Counted from the first letter of the stretch, positions 25,186 to 33,785 are shown. The stretch is DNA of 64,000 bases from GWE2-42-39 sp942493345 (GCA_942493345.1 OW818695.1:992001-1056000); one strand, 5' to 3'. Notes: generated by a model from the sequence alone, not told the origin. Program-made: numbers and translations.

Positions 25186-25546
25186 GAAGCGATAAAGACA
25201 ATGTAATTGTAAAGCTCACACTTGAGTTTGCACTGGATATTATTGAATATTCAGAATTACTGGAAGAGCACAGAAAATATGTTATTGCCAAGCAATTATT
25301 AAAGTCGGGGACTTCTATTGGCGCAAATATCAGAGAAGCTCAGAATGCGGAAAGCAAAGCAGATTTCATTCATAAAATGAAAATTGCAGCAAAGGAGGCT
25401 GATGAAACCGAATATTGGTTATTGCTTTGCAAGATGTCGAAACAATATCCAAAGAGTGAACTTTTATCGGATAAACTTCAGGCAATTATCAATATTCTTT
25501 CAAAAATAATCAGCACCTCAAAATCCCGTTAGTTCATTTCCAAATT
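25170..25546. mobile_element. Possible insertion: four-helix-bundle gene between 11-bp inverted repeats
   Basis: AATTTGGAAAT at 25170-25180 and its exact complement ATTTCCAAATT at 25536-25546 frame the four-helix-bundle gene, which separates arsC from acr3. No target duplication is recognised. Confidence 0.45.
25182..25532 (+). CDS. Four-helix-bundle protein (S23/Avd-like)
   Basis: 116 residues from the ATG at 25182, overlapping the arsC stop (ATGA). An upstream TTG is possible but less likely. The sequence follows the family pattern: LTLEFALDIIEYSELL, then VIAKQLLKSGTSIGANIREAQNAESKADFIHKM and a long third helix KEADETEYWLLLC. Related proteins are encoded in 23S rRNA intervening sequences and act as accessory proteins (Avd) in diversity-generating retroelements; chromosomal stand-alone copies are common in Bacteroidota and have no known function. 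It has nothing in common with arsenic chemistry, and the flanking inverted repeats suggest it was inserted. Confidence 0.88.
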   Translation: MRSDKDNVIVKLTLEFALDIIEYSELLEEHRKYVIAKQLLKSGTSIGANIREAQNAESKADFIHKMKIAAKEADETEYWLLLCKMSKQYPKSELLSDKLQAIINILSKIISTSKSR

Positions 25547-25577
25547 TTCAAATTGAATAATCTTCAAATCAATAACT

Positions 25578-26621
25578 ATGAGCACAGCAAAGCATCTTTC
25601 GTTTTTCGACCGTTACCTTACTCTATGGATTTTTATTGCCATGTTCATTGGCGTTTTTACCGGTTGGATGAGTCCTTCCATCGCCGGATTCTGGGATAGC
25701 CTGTCGTCGGGAACGACCAATATTCCCATTGCCATTGGTTTAATTGTGATGATGTACCCCCCGCTGGCAAAAGTGAAATACGAAGAACTGGGCGATGTGT
25801 TCAGAAATTACAAAATTCTGGGTTTATCGCTGGTGCAAAACTGGATTGTCGGGCCGGTGCTCATGTTTGTGCTGGCGGTTGTCTTTTTGCAGTTCAATAT
25901 CGATTACATGTATGGGCTGATCCTGATCGGGCTGGCGCGTTGTATTGCCATGGTAATTGTATGGAACGATCTGGCCAAAGGCGACACACAATATGCTGCC
26001 GGGTTGGTGGCGTTCAATTCCATTTTTCAGGTGCTGTTTTTTTCGGTTTACGCGTACTTTTTCATTGCTGTACTTCCCGGCTGGTTTGGACTTCCGGTAA
26101 ACAAAGCGGTTTCGCAAATCACGATCGGGCAAATTGCCGAAAGCGTTTTCATCTACTTGGGTATTCCGTTTATTGCCGGTTTTCTTACCCGTTTTTTCCT
26201 TATCAGGATAAAAAACAAAGAGTGGTACCACACGAAATTTGTTCCGAAAATCAGCCCGCTAACCCTGATCGCCTTGCTGTTTACTATTGTGGTGATGTTT
26301 TCGCTGAAAGGTGAATACATTGTGAAAATACCTTTTGATGTTGTACGAATTGCCATTCCCCTGCTGATTTATTTTGTGTTGATGTTTTTGCTTTCCTTCA
26401 TTATGAGCAAAAAAGCCGGGGCAAATTACCAGCAATCGGCTACTTTGTCGTTTACCGCAGCGAGTAATAATTTTGAACTGGCGATTGCCGTAGCGATTGC
26501 CGTGTTCGGAATCAATTCGGGAGAAGCTTTTACTGCCGTGATTGGCCCCCTGGTGGAGGTTCCGGTAATGATTGTCCTGGTGAATGTGTCGCTGTGGATC
26601 AGGAGAAAATATTATACCTGA
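25578..26621 (+). CDS. acr3: Arsenite efflux transporter of the ACR3 family
   Basis: 347 residues with about ten membrane helices. The characteristic block LIGLARCIAMVIVWNDLAKG contains the conserved Cys and the following QYAAGLVAFNSIFQ, while ATLSFTAASNNFELAIAVAI near the C-terminus is the second signature region. ACR3 proteins extrude As(OH)3 through the inner membrane using the proton gradient. Last gene of the first ars operon; the 45-bp gap to the four-helix-bundle gene includes one of the inverted repeats. ACR3 is preferred over ArsB by length and signature. Confidence 0.95.
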   Translation: MSTAKHLSFFDRYLTLWIFIAMFIGVFTGWMSPSIAGFWDSLSSGTTNIPIAIGLIVMMYPPLAKVKYEELGDVFRNYKILGLSLVQNWIVGPVLMFVLAVVFLQFNIDYMYGLILIGLARCIAMVIVWNDLAKGDTQYAAGLVAFNSIFQVLFFSVYAYFFIAVLPGWFGLPVNKAVSQITIGQIAESVFIYLGIPFIAGFLTRFFLIRIKNKEWYHTKFVPKISPLTLIALLFTIVVMFSLKGEYIVKIPFDVVRIAIPLLIYFVLMFLLSFIMSKKAGANYQQSATLSFTAASNNFELAIAVAIAVFGINSGEAFTAVIGPLVEVPVMIVLVNVSLWIRRKYYT

Positions 26622-26692
26622 TGCGATCATTAAAAAGTCATTCAGCTTCATAATATTTCATCATGCTTCGGCGCAGATATGAATATCTGGTG

Positions 26693-26700
26693 TATTTTTG
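26693..26700 (+). promoter_or_regulatory. Promoter -7 box of the DUF486 gene
   Basis: TATTTTTG, followed 73 bp later by the ATG at 26773. Confidence 0.35.
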
Positions 26701-26772
26701 CGTGCTGAATTTGTTGGGTTTGTGGTTTTTGTATGAAGCCCCTCCCGGTAGGGAACAATGAAAAATTAATTT

Positions 26773-27141
26773 ATGAAAGCGTTTTATACTATCGGACTAC
26801 TGGTCCTTTCCAATACATTTATGACGTTGGCATGGTACGGACATCTCAATTTCAAAGAGATGAAATGGTTTCAAAGTCTTCCTCTGTTTTGTGTCGTGCT
26901 GATCAGTTGGGGAATTGCATTGTTCGAGTACTGTTTCCAGGTTCCGGCCAACCGGATTGGCTTCCGGGAGAACGGCGGCCCGTTTTCGCTGGTCGAACTG
27001 AAAGTGATTCAGGAAGTAATCACCCTGGTGACTTTTACCATTTTCACCTTGCTGTTTTTCAAAAATGAAACGTTCAAAACGAACCACCTGATTGGCTTTG
27101 TATTCCTGATCCTGGCGGTTTATTTTATCTTCAAAAAATAG
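26773..27141 (+). CDS. DMT-type small membrane protein (DUF486)
   Basis: 122 residues, four helices (about 4-22, 34-54, 76-98, 102-119), with the family hallmark QVPANRIGF following FEYCF and the NGGPFSLVELKVIQEVITL loop. The family is placed in the drug/metabolite transporter superfamily, but no substrate is established. Monocistronic, between acr3 and recR. Since its promoter is separate, I do not connect it with arsenic. Confidence 0.9.
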   Translation: MKAFYTIGLLVLSNTFMTLAWYGHLNFKEMKWFQSLPLFCVVLISWGIALFEYCFQVPANRIGFRENGGPFSLVELKVIQEVITLVTFTIFTLLFFKNETFKTNHLIGFVFLILAVYFIFKK

Positions 27142-27185
27142 AGTGCCGCAAATTCAAAAATTGGATAAATCGTAAATCGCATCCC

Positions 27186-27812
27186 CTATCTTCCCAGCGA
27201 ATCCTCAAAATTCTGACGGTTCACGATTGATCGTCCCAAGGTAATTTCGTCGGTATATTCCAGTTCGTCGCCAATGGAAACGCCCCGGGCAAGCGTGGTG
27301 ATTTTTACCGGATAATCTTTCAGCTTTTTAAAAATGAAGAAATTAGTGGTGTCGCCTTCCATGGTGGTGCTGAGTGCCAGGATAACCTCATTGACCTCGC
27401 CACGGCTGACGCGCCAGACCAGCGATTCCACTTCAATGTCGGAAGGGCCGATGCCGTCCATCGGCGAAATGATGCCTCCCAGAACATGATACAGGCCATT
27501 GAATTGATGGGTGTTTTCAATCGACATCACATCTTTTATATTCTCAACCACGCAAACAATGGATGAAATGCGCGACGGGTTCGCACAAATGTTGCAAATA
27601 TCGGTATCCGAAATATTGTGGCACACCTTGCAATGCCTGATCTCATTTTTCATTTGGATCATGGTGTTGCCAAAAATCTCGACCTCGCGCTGGTCCTGCC
27701 GGAGCAGGTGAAGCACCAGCCGCAAAGCAGTTTTCCGGCCAATACCGGGAAGTTTGGCAAATTCGTTAACTGCATTTTCGAGTAACCGGGAAGGGAAATG
27801 TTCTATATTCAT
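27186..27812 (-). CDS. recR: Recombination mediator RecR
   Basis: 208 residues. Helix-hairpin-helix (VNEFAKLPGIGRKTALRLVLHLL, about 13-35), a C4 zinc finger (CKVCHNISDTDICNICANPSR, about 57-76 region) and a Toprim domain (VVENIKDVMSIENT, then YHVLGGIISPMDGIGP) in the standard order. With RecO it loads RecA at gaps. Only recR is here. The downstream signs of co-transcription are missing, and a 102-bp gap separates it from the histidine kinase gene behind it. Confidence 0.96.
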   Translation of the reverse strand: MNIEHFPSRLLENAVNEFAKLPGIGRKTALRLVLHLLRQDQREVEIFGNTMIQMKNEIRHCKVCHNISDTDICNICANPSRISSIVCVVENIKDVMSIENTHQFNGLYHVLGGIISPMDGIGPSDIEVESLVWRVSRGEVNEVILALSTTMEGDTTNFFIFKKLKDYPVKITTLARGVSIGDELEYTDEITLGRSIVNRQNFEDSLGR

Positions 27813-27914
27813 TTTCAGGAAATACTATTTTGTTTCAAATGTATGAAGTGAAAGTCAGAATGCAAAAAACCATGCCGGTGAAATTGCCGGAACTGCACTG
27901 TCTCATACAAGAAA

Positions 27915-30191
27915 CTATGGTTTCAGGTACTTGGATGCAGTTTTCAGCACATCTTCAATTCGCAGTGGTTTTACCAGCACATCGTTGCACCCGACTGCGA
28001 GGCATTTTTCGCGGTCTTCGTCCATCGTGTAGCCGGTTTGGGCAATAATGGGCAGGCTCTTGTTTTTTTGCCTGATCTGGCGGGTTGCTTCGAACCCATT
28101 GATTTCGGGCAACTGGATATCCATTAAAATGAGGTCGATTTTTTCGCTGTGGAAAATTTTCAACACATCGATGCCGTCTTTGGCCCAAAGAATTTTTGCC
28201 CCTGTGCTGGTAAATATATCCTTCAGGTATTCAAAATTGTAGGCAACATCTTCGGCAATCAGGATGGTGTATTTGCTGAAATCGTATTTCGAACTTTTCG
28301 ATTGCTCAATGATTGCAGTGCGGGTTTGTACTTTAATTTTATCGTACGGGATCGTAAAATAGAAAATCGAGCCTTTGCCTTTTTTCGATTTGACGCCAAT
28401 CTGCCCATCCAACAGGCGTACCAGCCCACTGCTGATCGTCAACCCGATCCCCATGCCGCCTTTTAACTGCCCGGTTGTTTTTTCATTCATCCCGAATTGC
28501 CGGGTCAATACTTCCAGTTGGGTTTCACCGATTCCCACTCCCGAGTCGTGAACGTAAAATTGCAATTTGCGTTCCGAATAAACCTGGTAACCAATTTCAA
28601 TAAAACCTTTTTCGGTTTGTTTTAACGCGTTTTCGAAAAGAATAAAGAGAATTTGCTTCAGCCGGATCGGATCGGTAAAAATTACATCGTGATGAGCTTC
28701 CATGGGGACAATAAACTGGAGGGAAATCTCGTCCTTCCCTTTGCTTTCCGCCATTTTCTGCATCTGTAACTTCAATTCAATAAATGTATCTTTTAACGAA
28801 CACGATTCTTTCTTTATTTTCAATTCATTGGCTTCAATTCGGGCCACATCGATAATGTTGTCGATCAGGTGAAGCAATGCGTTGCTGTTCTGCTGAATCA
28901 GGTCGATGTACCGGTTTTGTTGTTTTTCGTTGGTTTGGCTTCCTTTTAACAAGTCGGAAAAACCAATGATCCCGTTGAGGGGGGTCCTGATTTTATGGCT
29001 CATATTCGCCAGAAAATTATTCTTGTAAATATTGGCGATTTCAGCCGACCGCCGGGCGGTACGCAAATCGTTTTCCAATTTTCGCAATGATGAAATATCT
29101 TCAGCCACTTTTACAAAATGGGTGATTCTTCCTTTGTCGTTACGAAGTGGCGAAATGGTCGCAAATTCGGTGAAATACCGGCCGTTTTTACGCTTGTTCT
29201 TGAATTCTCCCTGCCACACATTTCCGCTGGTTATGGTTTTCCACAGTTTGGCGTAAAAATCGGCAGAATGAAAGCCCGATTTCAGGATACTTGGTTTTTT
29301 TCCGATAATTTCTTCGGCGTCCCATCCTGTCTTTTTACAGTAGGCCGTGTTAAAAAAGCAGATGTACCCGTCAATATCAGTAATAACCACGGGAACCGGA
29401 CTGAGCATTACCGACTGTTTGAAAATTGTCAGTTCATCGCTCATCTTTTTCTCGTCGCCAAAGTCGCGGTTTACACCAACCACCCTGACCACCTCCTTTT
29501 TTTCATTTCGGACACAGGTTGCACGGCACGATATCCAAAGGTAATTTCCCGTTTTATGCCGAAGCCTGAACCCGGTCTCAAAAAACAACGCAACGCTTTT
29601 CCTGAAATTTTGTATTTCGCGTAAAACCCGGTCCCTGTCACCCTCGTGGATGAGCATTTTAAAGGTCGAAAACTGGTTGTCGAGTTCGTCGGGATAGTAT
29701 CCCAGTTGCGATTTCCACTTTCGCGAAAAATAAACTGTATCGTCTTCAACAAGCCATTCCCAGACGCCCAATCCGGATGCTTCGATGGCCATCTGAAGGT
29801 GGTCGTCGTCCCCGAAGAAAACCTGCGAATCCCGTTTGGCCAGATTTTCGTGATCTTTTGCTCCCGTTTGGCCTTCTTCCTGAAGGGAAAAACTCAGGAT
29901 CAGTTCACCACCGGTCAGCGGCGTGATGGTGACGAGGTATTTTTTCCCTGAATGATGCAACGTGCAATGGGTTACCCGTGTTTCTTCCCGGGCCATCGAC
30001 AAGCAATTGCTTAATTCATCCTGAAACTCATTATTGAATACCGAAATGCAATCGCTGAAGGTTGTCTTTTCTGTTTTATCCGGGAACCCGAACAAAACAC
30101 GACTATCGCCTCCTGATTCGACAACCGTTAAATCTGTATTTAACCGCAGATAGCCTGATACTGTGATTCCTTTAATTTGCTTCTTCAACAT
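27915..30191 (-). CDS. Hybrid PAS histidine kinase with receiver domain, H-box E-to-K
   Basis: 758 residues from the ATG at 30191 (MLKKQIKGITVSGYLRLN); a start 19 codons further upstream (30248) is possible. Order: N-terminal PAS-like region (about 10-110), PAS with VEDDTVYFSRKWKSQLGYYPDELD (about 145-260), PAS with ITDIDGYICFFNTAYCKKTGW (about 270-385), HisKA, HATPase_c (NALKQTEKGFIEIGY; DSGVGIG; GGMGIGLTIS), then a receiver (ILIAEDVAYN, phosphoacceptor in LILMDIQLPE, Lys in LVKPL). No membrane segment, so cytoplasmic. The H-box reads MSHKIRTPLNG; the acidic residue after the phosphorylated His, nearly always Glu or Asp, is Lys. The codon is at 28992-28994. Confidence 0.9.
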   Translation of the reverse strand: MLKKQIKGITVSGYLRLNTDLTVVESGGDSRVLFGFPDKTEKTTFSDCISVFNNEFQDELSNCLSMAREETRVTHCTLHHSGKKYLVTITPLTGGELILSFSLQEEGQTGAKDHENLAKRDSQVFFGDDDHLQMAIEASGLGVWEWLVEDDTVYFSRKWKSQLGYYPDELDNQFSTFKMLIHEGDRDRVLREIQNFRKSVALFFETGFRLRHKTGNYLWISCRATCVRNEKKEVVRVVGVNRDFGDEKKMSDELTIFKQSVMLSPVPVVITDIDGYICFFNTAYCKKTGWDAEEIIGKKPSILKSGFHSADFYAKLWKTITSGNVWQGEFKNKRKNGRYFTEFATISPLRNDKGRITHFVKVAEDISSLRKLENDLRTARRSAEIANIYKNNFLANMSHKIRTPLNGIIGFSDLLKGSQTNEKQQNRYIDLIQQNSNALLHLIDNIIDVARIEANELKIKKESCSLKDTFIELKLQMQKMAESKGKDEISLQFIVPMEAHHDVIFTDPIRLKQILFILFENALKQTEKGFIEIGYQVYSERKLQFYVHDSGVGIGETQLEVLTRQFGMNEKTTGQLKGGMGIGLTISSGLVRLLDGQIGVKSKKGKGSIFYFTIPYDKIKVQTRTAIIEQSKSSKYDFSKYTILIAEDVAYNFEYLKDIFTSTGAKILWAKDGIDVLKIFHSEKIDLILMDIQLPEINGFEATRQIRQKNKSLPIIAQTGYTMDEDREKCLAVGCNDVLVKPLRIEDVLKTASKYLKP

Positions 30192-30279
30192 GAATACTTC
30201 ACGAATCGTTTGATCAAATTTAAGCAAAAAACTGCAGACCATTTGCAAGATTCACGGCAAAGCTTATCGGTTGTTGTTT

Positions 30280-30738
30280 TCAGCCTATATTCGGATTCAA
30301 ACGATCTTCAATCATGTCGTATAAAAGGTCAGTCACATCGCCTACTATTTTTCGACAAATTATTTTGTGGTGCTTCCGTTCGGCCACGTCTGCTTCGGTC
30401 GCATGTTTCTTCAATAACTCGGCGCAATTACTGGTTCCATAAAGGTCTTCGACTTTGTGATTTAACTCGCGTACTTTTTTATAAGCCGCCAGTTTGGTAT
30501 CCATATCTTCCGGGTTTTCATTTCCGTAGGTCAGGCCCAACACCATAAAACCGCTGGTTATCGCACCGCATTTTTCGCGCAGACGCCCCATGCCTCCTCC
30601 AAAAGTTGAAGAAATGAGTTTGGCAGTGCGCTCATCCAGGTTAAATTTTTCGGAAAAAGCCAGCAGAACCGATTGTGAACAGGCATATCCTTCATCGAAA
30701 TAAGAGAGAGCTTTATTTATAGTTTCCTGTTTGTCCAT
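30280..30738 (-). CDS. C_GCAxxG_C_C family redox/metal protein
   Basis: 152 residues. The signature cysteines are spaced as the family name: YACSQSVLLAF, then EKCGAITSGFMVLG, NCAELLKK and IICRKIVGDVTDLL. The family is found in anaerobes and is thought to bind a metal or cluster; no activity is demonstrated. It is transcribed towards recR and follows the GGGtGRT gene by about 190 bp across a terminator, so it is likely an independent unit, though the same families are frequent neighbours in anaerobic genomes. Confidence 0.88.
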   Translation of the reverse strand: MDKQETINKALSYFDEGYACSQSVLLAFSEKFNLDERTAKLISSTFGGGMGRLREKCGAITSGFMVLGLTYGNENPEDMDTKLAAYKKVRELNHKVEDLYGTSNCAELLKKHATEADVAERKHHKIICRKIVGDVTDLLYDMIEDRLNPNIG

Positions 30739-30853
30739 TGGAATTGAGTTGAAAAATTATGAATTAAAAATTGAGGGTCACTGGAAAGGATAATGCAATA
30801 TACAAAACTATCCCGTATTTTGAATTCGCAATTCGTAATTGAAAATTTGTAAT

Positions 30854-30902
30854 TAAAAAAACGACCCCGGGAGTACTGAAATTCAGTCTTTCCCAAAGTC
30901 GT
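30854..30902 (-). terminator. Terminator of the NifU-like/GGGtGRT operon
   Basis: On the minus strand ACGAC...GTCGT closes a multi-part stem (ends at 30898-30902 and 30861-30865, inner pairs CTGAA/TTCAG), followed by seven T. It lies 30 bp past the GGGtGRT stop codon. Confidence 0.75.
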
Positions 30903-30931
30903 GATTTTTAATTTATAATTCGTAATTGAAA

Positions 30932-31924
30932 TTATGCCTGCGAAATAGCAACCGCTACAGCAACTGAAGCGCCAACCATCGGGTTGTTACCCATTCCGAT
31001 CAATCCCATCATCTCAACGTGGGCAGGAACTGAAGAAGAACCTGCAAACTGAGCGTCAGAGTGCATACGGCCCATGGTATCGGTCATGCCGTAAGAAGCA
31101 GGACCTGCAGCCATATTGTCGGGGTGCAATGTACGACCAGTACCACCGCCCGATGCTACCGAGAAGTATTTCTTGCCTTGTTCGATACATTCTTTTTTAT
31201 ATGTACCGGCAACCGGGTGTTGGAAACGTGTTGGGTTGGTTGAGTTACCAGTGATCGATACATCAACGCCTTCGCTGTGAAGAATGGCAACACCTTCGCG
31301 AACATCGTTGGCTCCATAGCAATTTACTTTTGCTTTGTCGCCGGTTGAATAAGCTGTACGTTCAACTACGTTCAATTCACCTGTAAAATAATCAAAGTCT
31401 GTTTGTACATAAGTGAATCCGTTGATGCGGGCGATGATTTTTGCAGCATCTTTACCCAAACCATTCAGAATAACACGCAATGGTTCTTTGCGAACACGGT
31501 TTGCCGATTTGGCAAGACCAATTGCACCTTCAGCAGCAGCAAACGATTCGTGACCGGCAAGGAAAGCAAAACATTTGGTTTCTTCGCGAAGCAACATAGC
31601 GGCCAAATTACCGTGGCCTAAACCTACTTTACGATCATCGGCAACTGATCCGGGAATACAGAAAGCCTGTAACCCTTCGCCTAAAGTTGCAGCGATGTCA
31701 GCAGCATGGGTTTGTCCTTTTTTGATAGCGATTGCGCCACCAACAATGTAAGCCCACATGGCGTTTTCGAACGCGATAGGTTGAATGTCTTTCACAATTT
31801 TGTAAACATCAACGCCTTTGTCGTCGCATATTTTTTTGGCTTCTTCTATTGAAGAAATACCATAGGAATTCAACACTTTATTGATCTGGTTGATCCTTCT
31901 GTCGTAACTTTCAAATAATGGCAT
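30932..31924 (-). CDS. GGGtGRT protein
   Basis: 330 residues. The family is named for a SGGGTGRTLHP motif, here near residue 258. Other conserved stretches are GLGHGNLAAMLL, FLAGHESFAAAEGAIGLA and GNSTNPTRFQHPVAG. It is found almost only in anaerobic bacteria, always next to a NifU-like scaffold, as here (12 bp downstream of one, same strand). Its function is unknown; the nucleotide- or phosphate-binding look of the Gly-rich motifs suggests an enzyme. Soluble, no signal peptide. Confidence 0.93.
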   Translation of the reverse strand: MPLFESYDRRINQINKVLNSYGISSIEEAKKICDDKGVDVYKIVKDIQPIAFENAMWAYIVGGAIAIKKGQTHAADIAATLGEGLQAFCIPGSVADDRKVGLGHGNLAAMLLREETKCFAFLAGHESFAAAEGAIGLAKSANRVRKEPLRVILNGLGKDAAKIIARINGFTYVQTDFDYFTGELNVVERTAYSTGDKAKVNCYGANDVREGVAILHSEGVDVSITGNSTNPTRFQHPVAGTYKKECIEQGKKYFSVASGGGTGRTLHPDNMAAGPASYGMTDTMGRMHSDAQFAGSSSVPAHVEMMGLIGMGNNPMVGASVAVAVAISQA

Positions 31925-31936
31925 ATCTGTTTTCTC

Positions 31937-32629
31937 CTATTCTTTACGTGGGTCAATAACTTTCACTGCTTCGTCAATACGACCGTATTTGCCCGATGCT
32001 TTTTTCATTGCTTCGTTGGCATCCATGCCGGTTTTGATCATGTCCATCATACGGCCAAGGCTTACAAATTCGTAGCCAATGATTTCGTTTCCGGCATCTA
32101 AACCGATTTTGGTAATGTACCCTTCAGCCATTTCGAGGTAACGCGGGCCTTTTGCCGATGTTCCGTACAAAGTACCAGTCACGCCACGCAGACCTTTGCC
32201 CAAATCTTCCAACCCGGCGCCAATTGGCAGACCACCTTCAGAAAAAGCAGTTTGGGTACGTCCGTAAACAATTTGCAGGAAGAGTTCGCGCATGGCAGTA
32301 TTGATTGCGTCGCAAACCAAGTCTGTATTCAATGCTTCGAGAATGGTTTTCCCGGGAAGGATTTCAGCAGCCATAGCAGCCGAATGAGTCATACCAGTAC
32401 AACCGATGGTTTCTACCAATGCTTCCTCAATAACACCTTCTTTCACGTTCAATGTAAGCTTGCAAGCACCTTGTTGTGGGGCACACCAGCCAATGCCGTG
32501 GGTTAAACCCGAAATATCTTTAACTTCTTTGGCTTTTACCCAACGACCTTCTTCAGGTATTGGAGCCGGGCCATGATTCGCTCCCTGAGCAACGCAAATC
32601 ATGCCTTCAACTTCGTGTGTAAAACTCAT
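31937..32629 (-). CDS. NifU-like iron-sulfur scaffold paired with GGGtGRT
   Basis: 230 residues. NifU/IscU N-terminal-type fold: three Cys in the classical places (GWCAPQQGACKL, TIGCTGMTHSAAMAAEIL, DLVCDAINTAMRELFLQI), which in IscU hold the nascent cluster. It has a longer C-terminal part (about 150-230) than IscU, including YLEMAEGYITKIGLDAGNEI, that other scaffolds lack. The gene precedes the GGGtGRT gene in one operon, transcribed from a promoter at 32867 with a leader of about 230 nt. The pair may be a specialised Fe-S assembly or enzyme system of anaerobes; the activity is not known. Confidence 0.9.
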   Translation of the reverse strand: MSFTHEVEGMICVAQGANHGPAPIPEEGRWVKAKEVKDISGLTHGIGWCAPQQGACKLTLNVKEGVIEEALVETIGCTGMTHSAAMAAEILPGKTILEALNTDLVCDAINTAMRELFLQIVYGRTQTAFSEGGLPIGAGLEDLGKGLRGVTGTLYGTSAKGPRYLEMAEGYITKIGLDAGNEIIGYEFVSLGRMMDMIKTGMDANEAMKKASGKYGRIDEAVKVIDPRKE

Positions 32630-32866
32630 GTTCTTGTTTTTTTAGTATTTCGATATAGATATAGTGTATCAATGTGTCAACCAGAAATTTTCGCACAAAA
32701 AACTCGTTTTGAACAGGGCAAAAGGGAAAAATCTTGTTTCTGTTGCCAACGAAAGTCCTGATAACTTGAGTGATCAATAATTCTACCAGAAACGAATGCC
32801 CGGCAAATGTTAAGGTAGAAGTTATCAGCTTTTTATGACAATACAAAGCGAATCCCGCAGCCGACG
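32630..32866 (-). promoter_or_regulatory. Long structured 5' leader of the NifU-like/GGGtGRT operon
   Basis: In the transcript an 8-bp helix (CTGATAAC, plus 32821-32828, with GTTATCAG, plus 32758-32765) encloses a second helix (TTCTACC, 32814-32820, with GGTAGAA, 32781-32787) joined on one side by a 15-nt single-stranded link and closed by a 26-nt loop containing TTTGCCGGGCA. TTGCC in that loop can also pair with GGCAA at 32742-32746, a possible pseudoknot. No known riboswitch consensus is recognised; a new cis-regulatory RNA is one reading. Confidence 0.4.
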
Positions 32867-32874
32867 CAAAAGTA
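32867..32874 (-). promoter_or_regulatory. Promoter -7 box of the NifU-like/GGGtGRT operon
   Basis: Minus strand TACTTTTG (TAnnTTTG) with a TTG 18 bp further upstream (-33-like). Confidence 0.5.
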
Positions 32875-32966
32875 GAAAATAATTCTTTCGGACAATCGGG
32901 TTCGCTCATCTTTGACAGGAATGTTACGAATATTTTAGCATTGAATTCGACGAAAAGAATTTCCTT

Positions 32967-33740
32967 TTATGGTTTTATCTTTTCAAACAGCCCAGTCAGC
33001 TTGGTTTGATAGATTTCAGCAATTTGCGTTTCATGCTCGCCAATGGGTTTTACCGGGATCAAATTCATCGCCTCTGCCGGGGTCAGACCGGAATTAAAAT
33101 ACAGCTCAATCGCTTTTTTTAGAGTCGACTTGATCGCTTTTTTTGCTTCGTTGGGCGCGAGTCCAATTTGAAGGGCAATCTTTTCCAATTCCTGCCATTG
33201 AAACCAAAAATAAGTAGGCAACATGGCCGAAACAATAGCATAACTTTCCAGCTTGCATTCGTCGGTTTCAAACGTTTTGCCCAATGCTTTTATCTGTTTC
33301 ATAACAAGTTTCTTGTCATCTTTTGACATGAACGGATGAAATGTAATGGGATTATAACCTTCGTTGATGAACGATGTGGCGTTGGGAATCATCCGAACAA
33401 TATTCCTTGTTTTCAGTTTCGACGCAATTTTCTCGATGGTGATTTTCGGAGCCAGCGAAATCACCAAAGCACTCTCAGAAACAGCTTCAGTAATTTTATC
33501 GAGCGTTTCCATAATCACGGGTGGATGCAGGGCAATAAATACGGATGATTGTTTTGCCGCCTGTTCCAGTGTTTCAGCAATAACGATGTTCGGATATTGC
33601 TTTTTCAGAGCGGAGAGTACATCGGCATTGGTATCGAAAACCACAACCGAAGAAAATTCAACTTTCTTGTTGGCAAAAGCCTGAAGAAAAATTTTGGTGA
33701 TGCGGCCACCACCGATAAAACCGAGTGACATTGTTTTCAT
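32967..33740 (-). CDS. Pyrroline-5-carboxylate reductase-like (ProC family) dehydrogenase
   Basis: 257 residues. N-terminal NADP-binding Rossmann fold with LGFIGGGRITKIFLQAF, then FIALHPPVIMETLDKI and VRMIPNATSFINEGYNP, the latter corresponding to the RxMPN block of ProC. The C-terminal dimer helix region has LTPAEAMNLIPVKPIGEHE in place of the usual GVTSPGGTT, so the catalytic end is divergent and true P5C reductase activity is not certain. It is the last gene of the second arsenic operon, 45 bp behind the permease. Its role there is unclear. Confidence 0.75.
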   Translation of the reverse strand: MKTMSLGFIGGGRITKIFLQAFANKKVEFSSVVVFDTNADVLSALKKQYPNIVIAETLEQAAKQSSVFIALHPPVIMETLDKITEAVSESALVISLAPKITIEKIASKLKTRNIVRMIPNATSFINEGYNPITFHPFMSKDDKKLVMKQIKALGKTFETDECKLESYAIVSAMLPTYFWFQWQELEKIALQIGLAPNEAKKAIKSTLKKAIELYFNSGLTPAEAMNLIPVKPIGEHETQIAEIYQTKLTGLFEKIKP

Positions 33741-33785
33741 AATCGTAAATATTAGGGGTTAATTATTTGTTTTTTATTCTGACCG

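Noticed and set aside
14467..30930. AT-rich AATTCGTAATTGAAA-like stretches at about 14470, 30760, 30830 and 30915
   Set aside because: Common low-complexity intergenic sequence in this group; similarity is too diffuse to define a repeat family here.
32607..32909. 100-codon frame over the NifU-like leader
   Set aside because: Antisense to nothing but overlaps the promoter and leader structure, and shows no protein-like conservation pattern.
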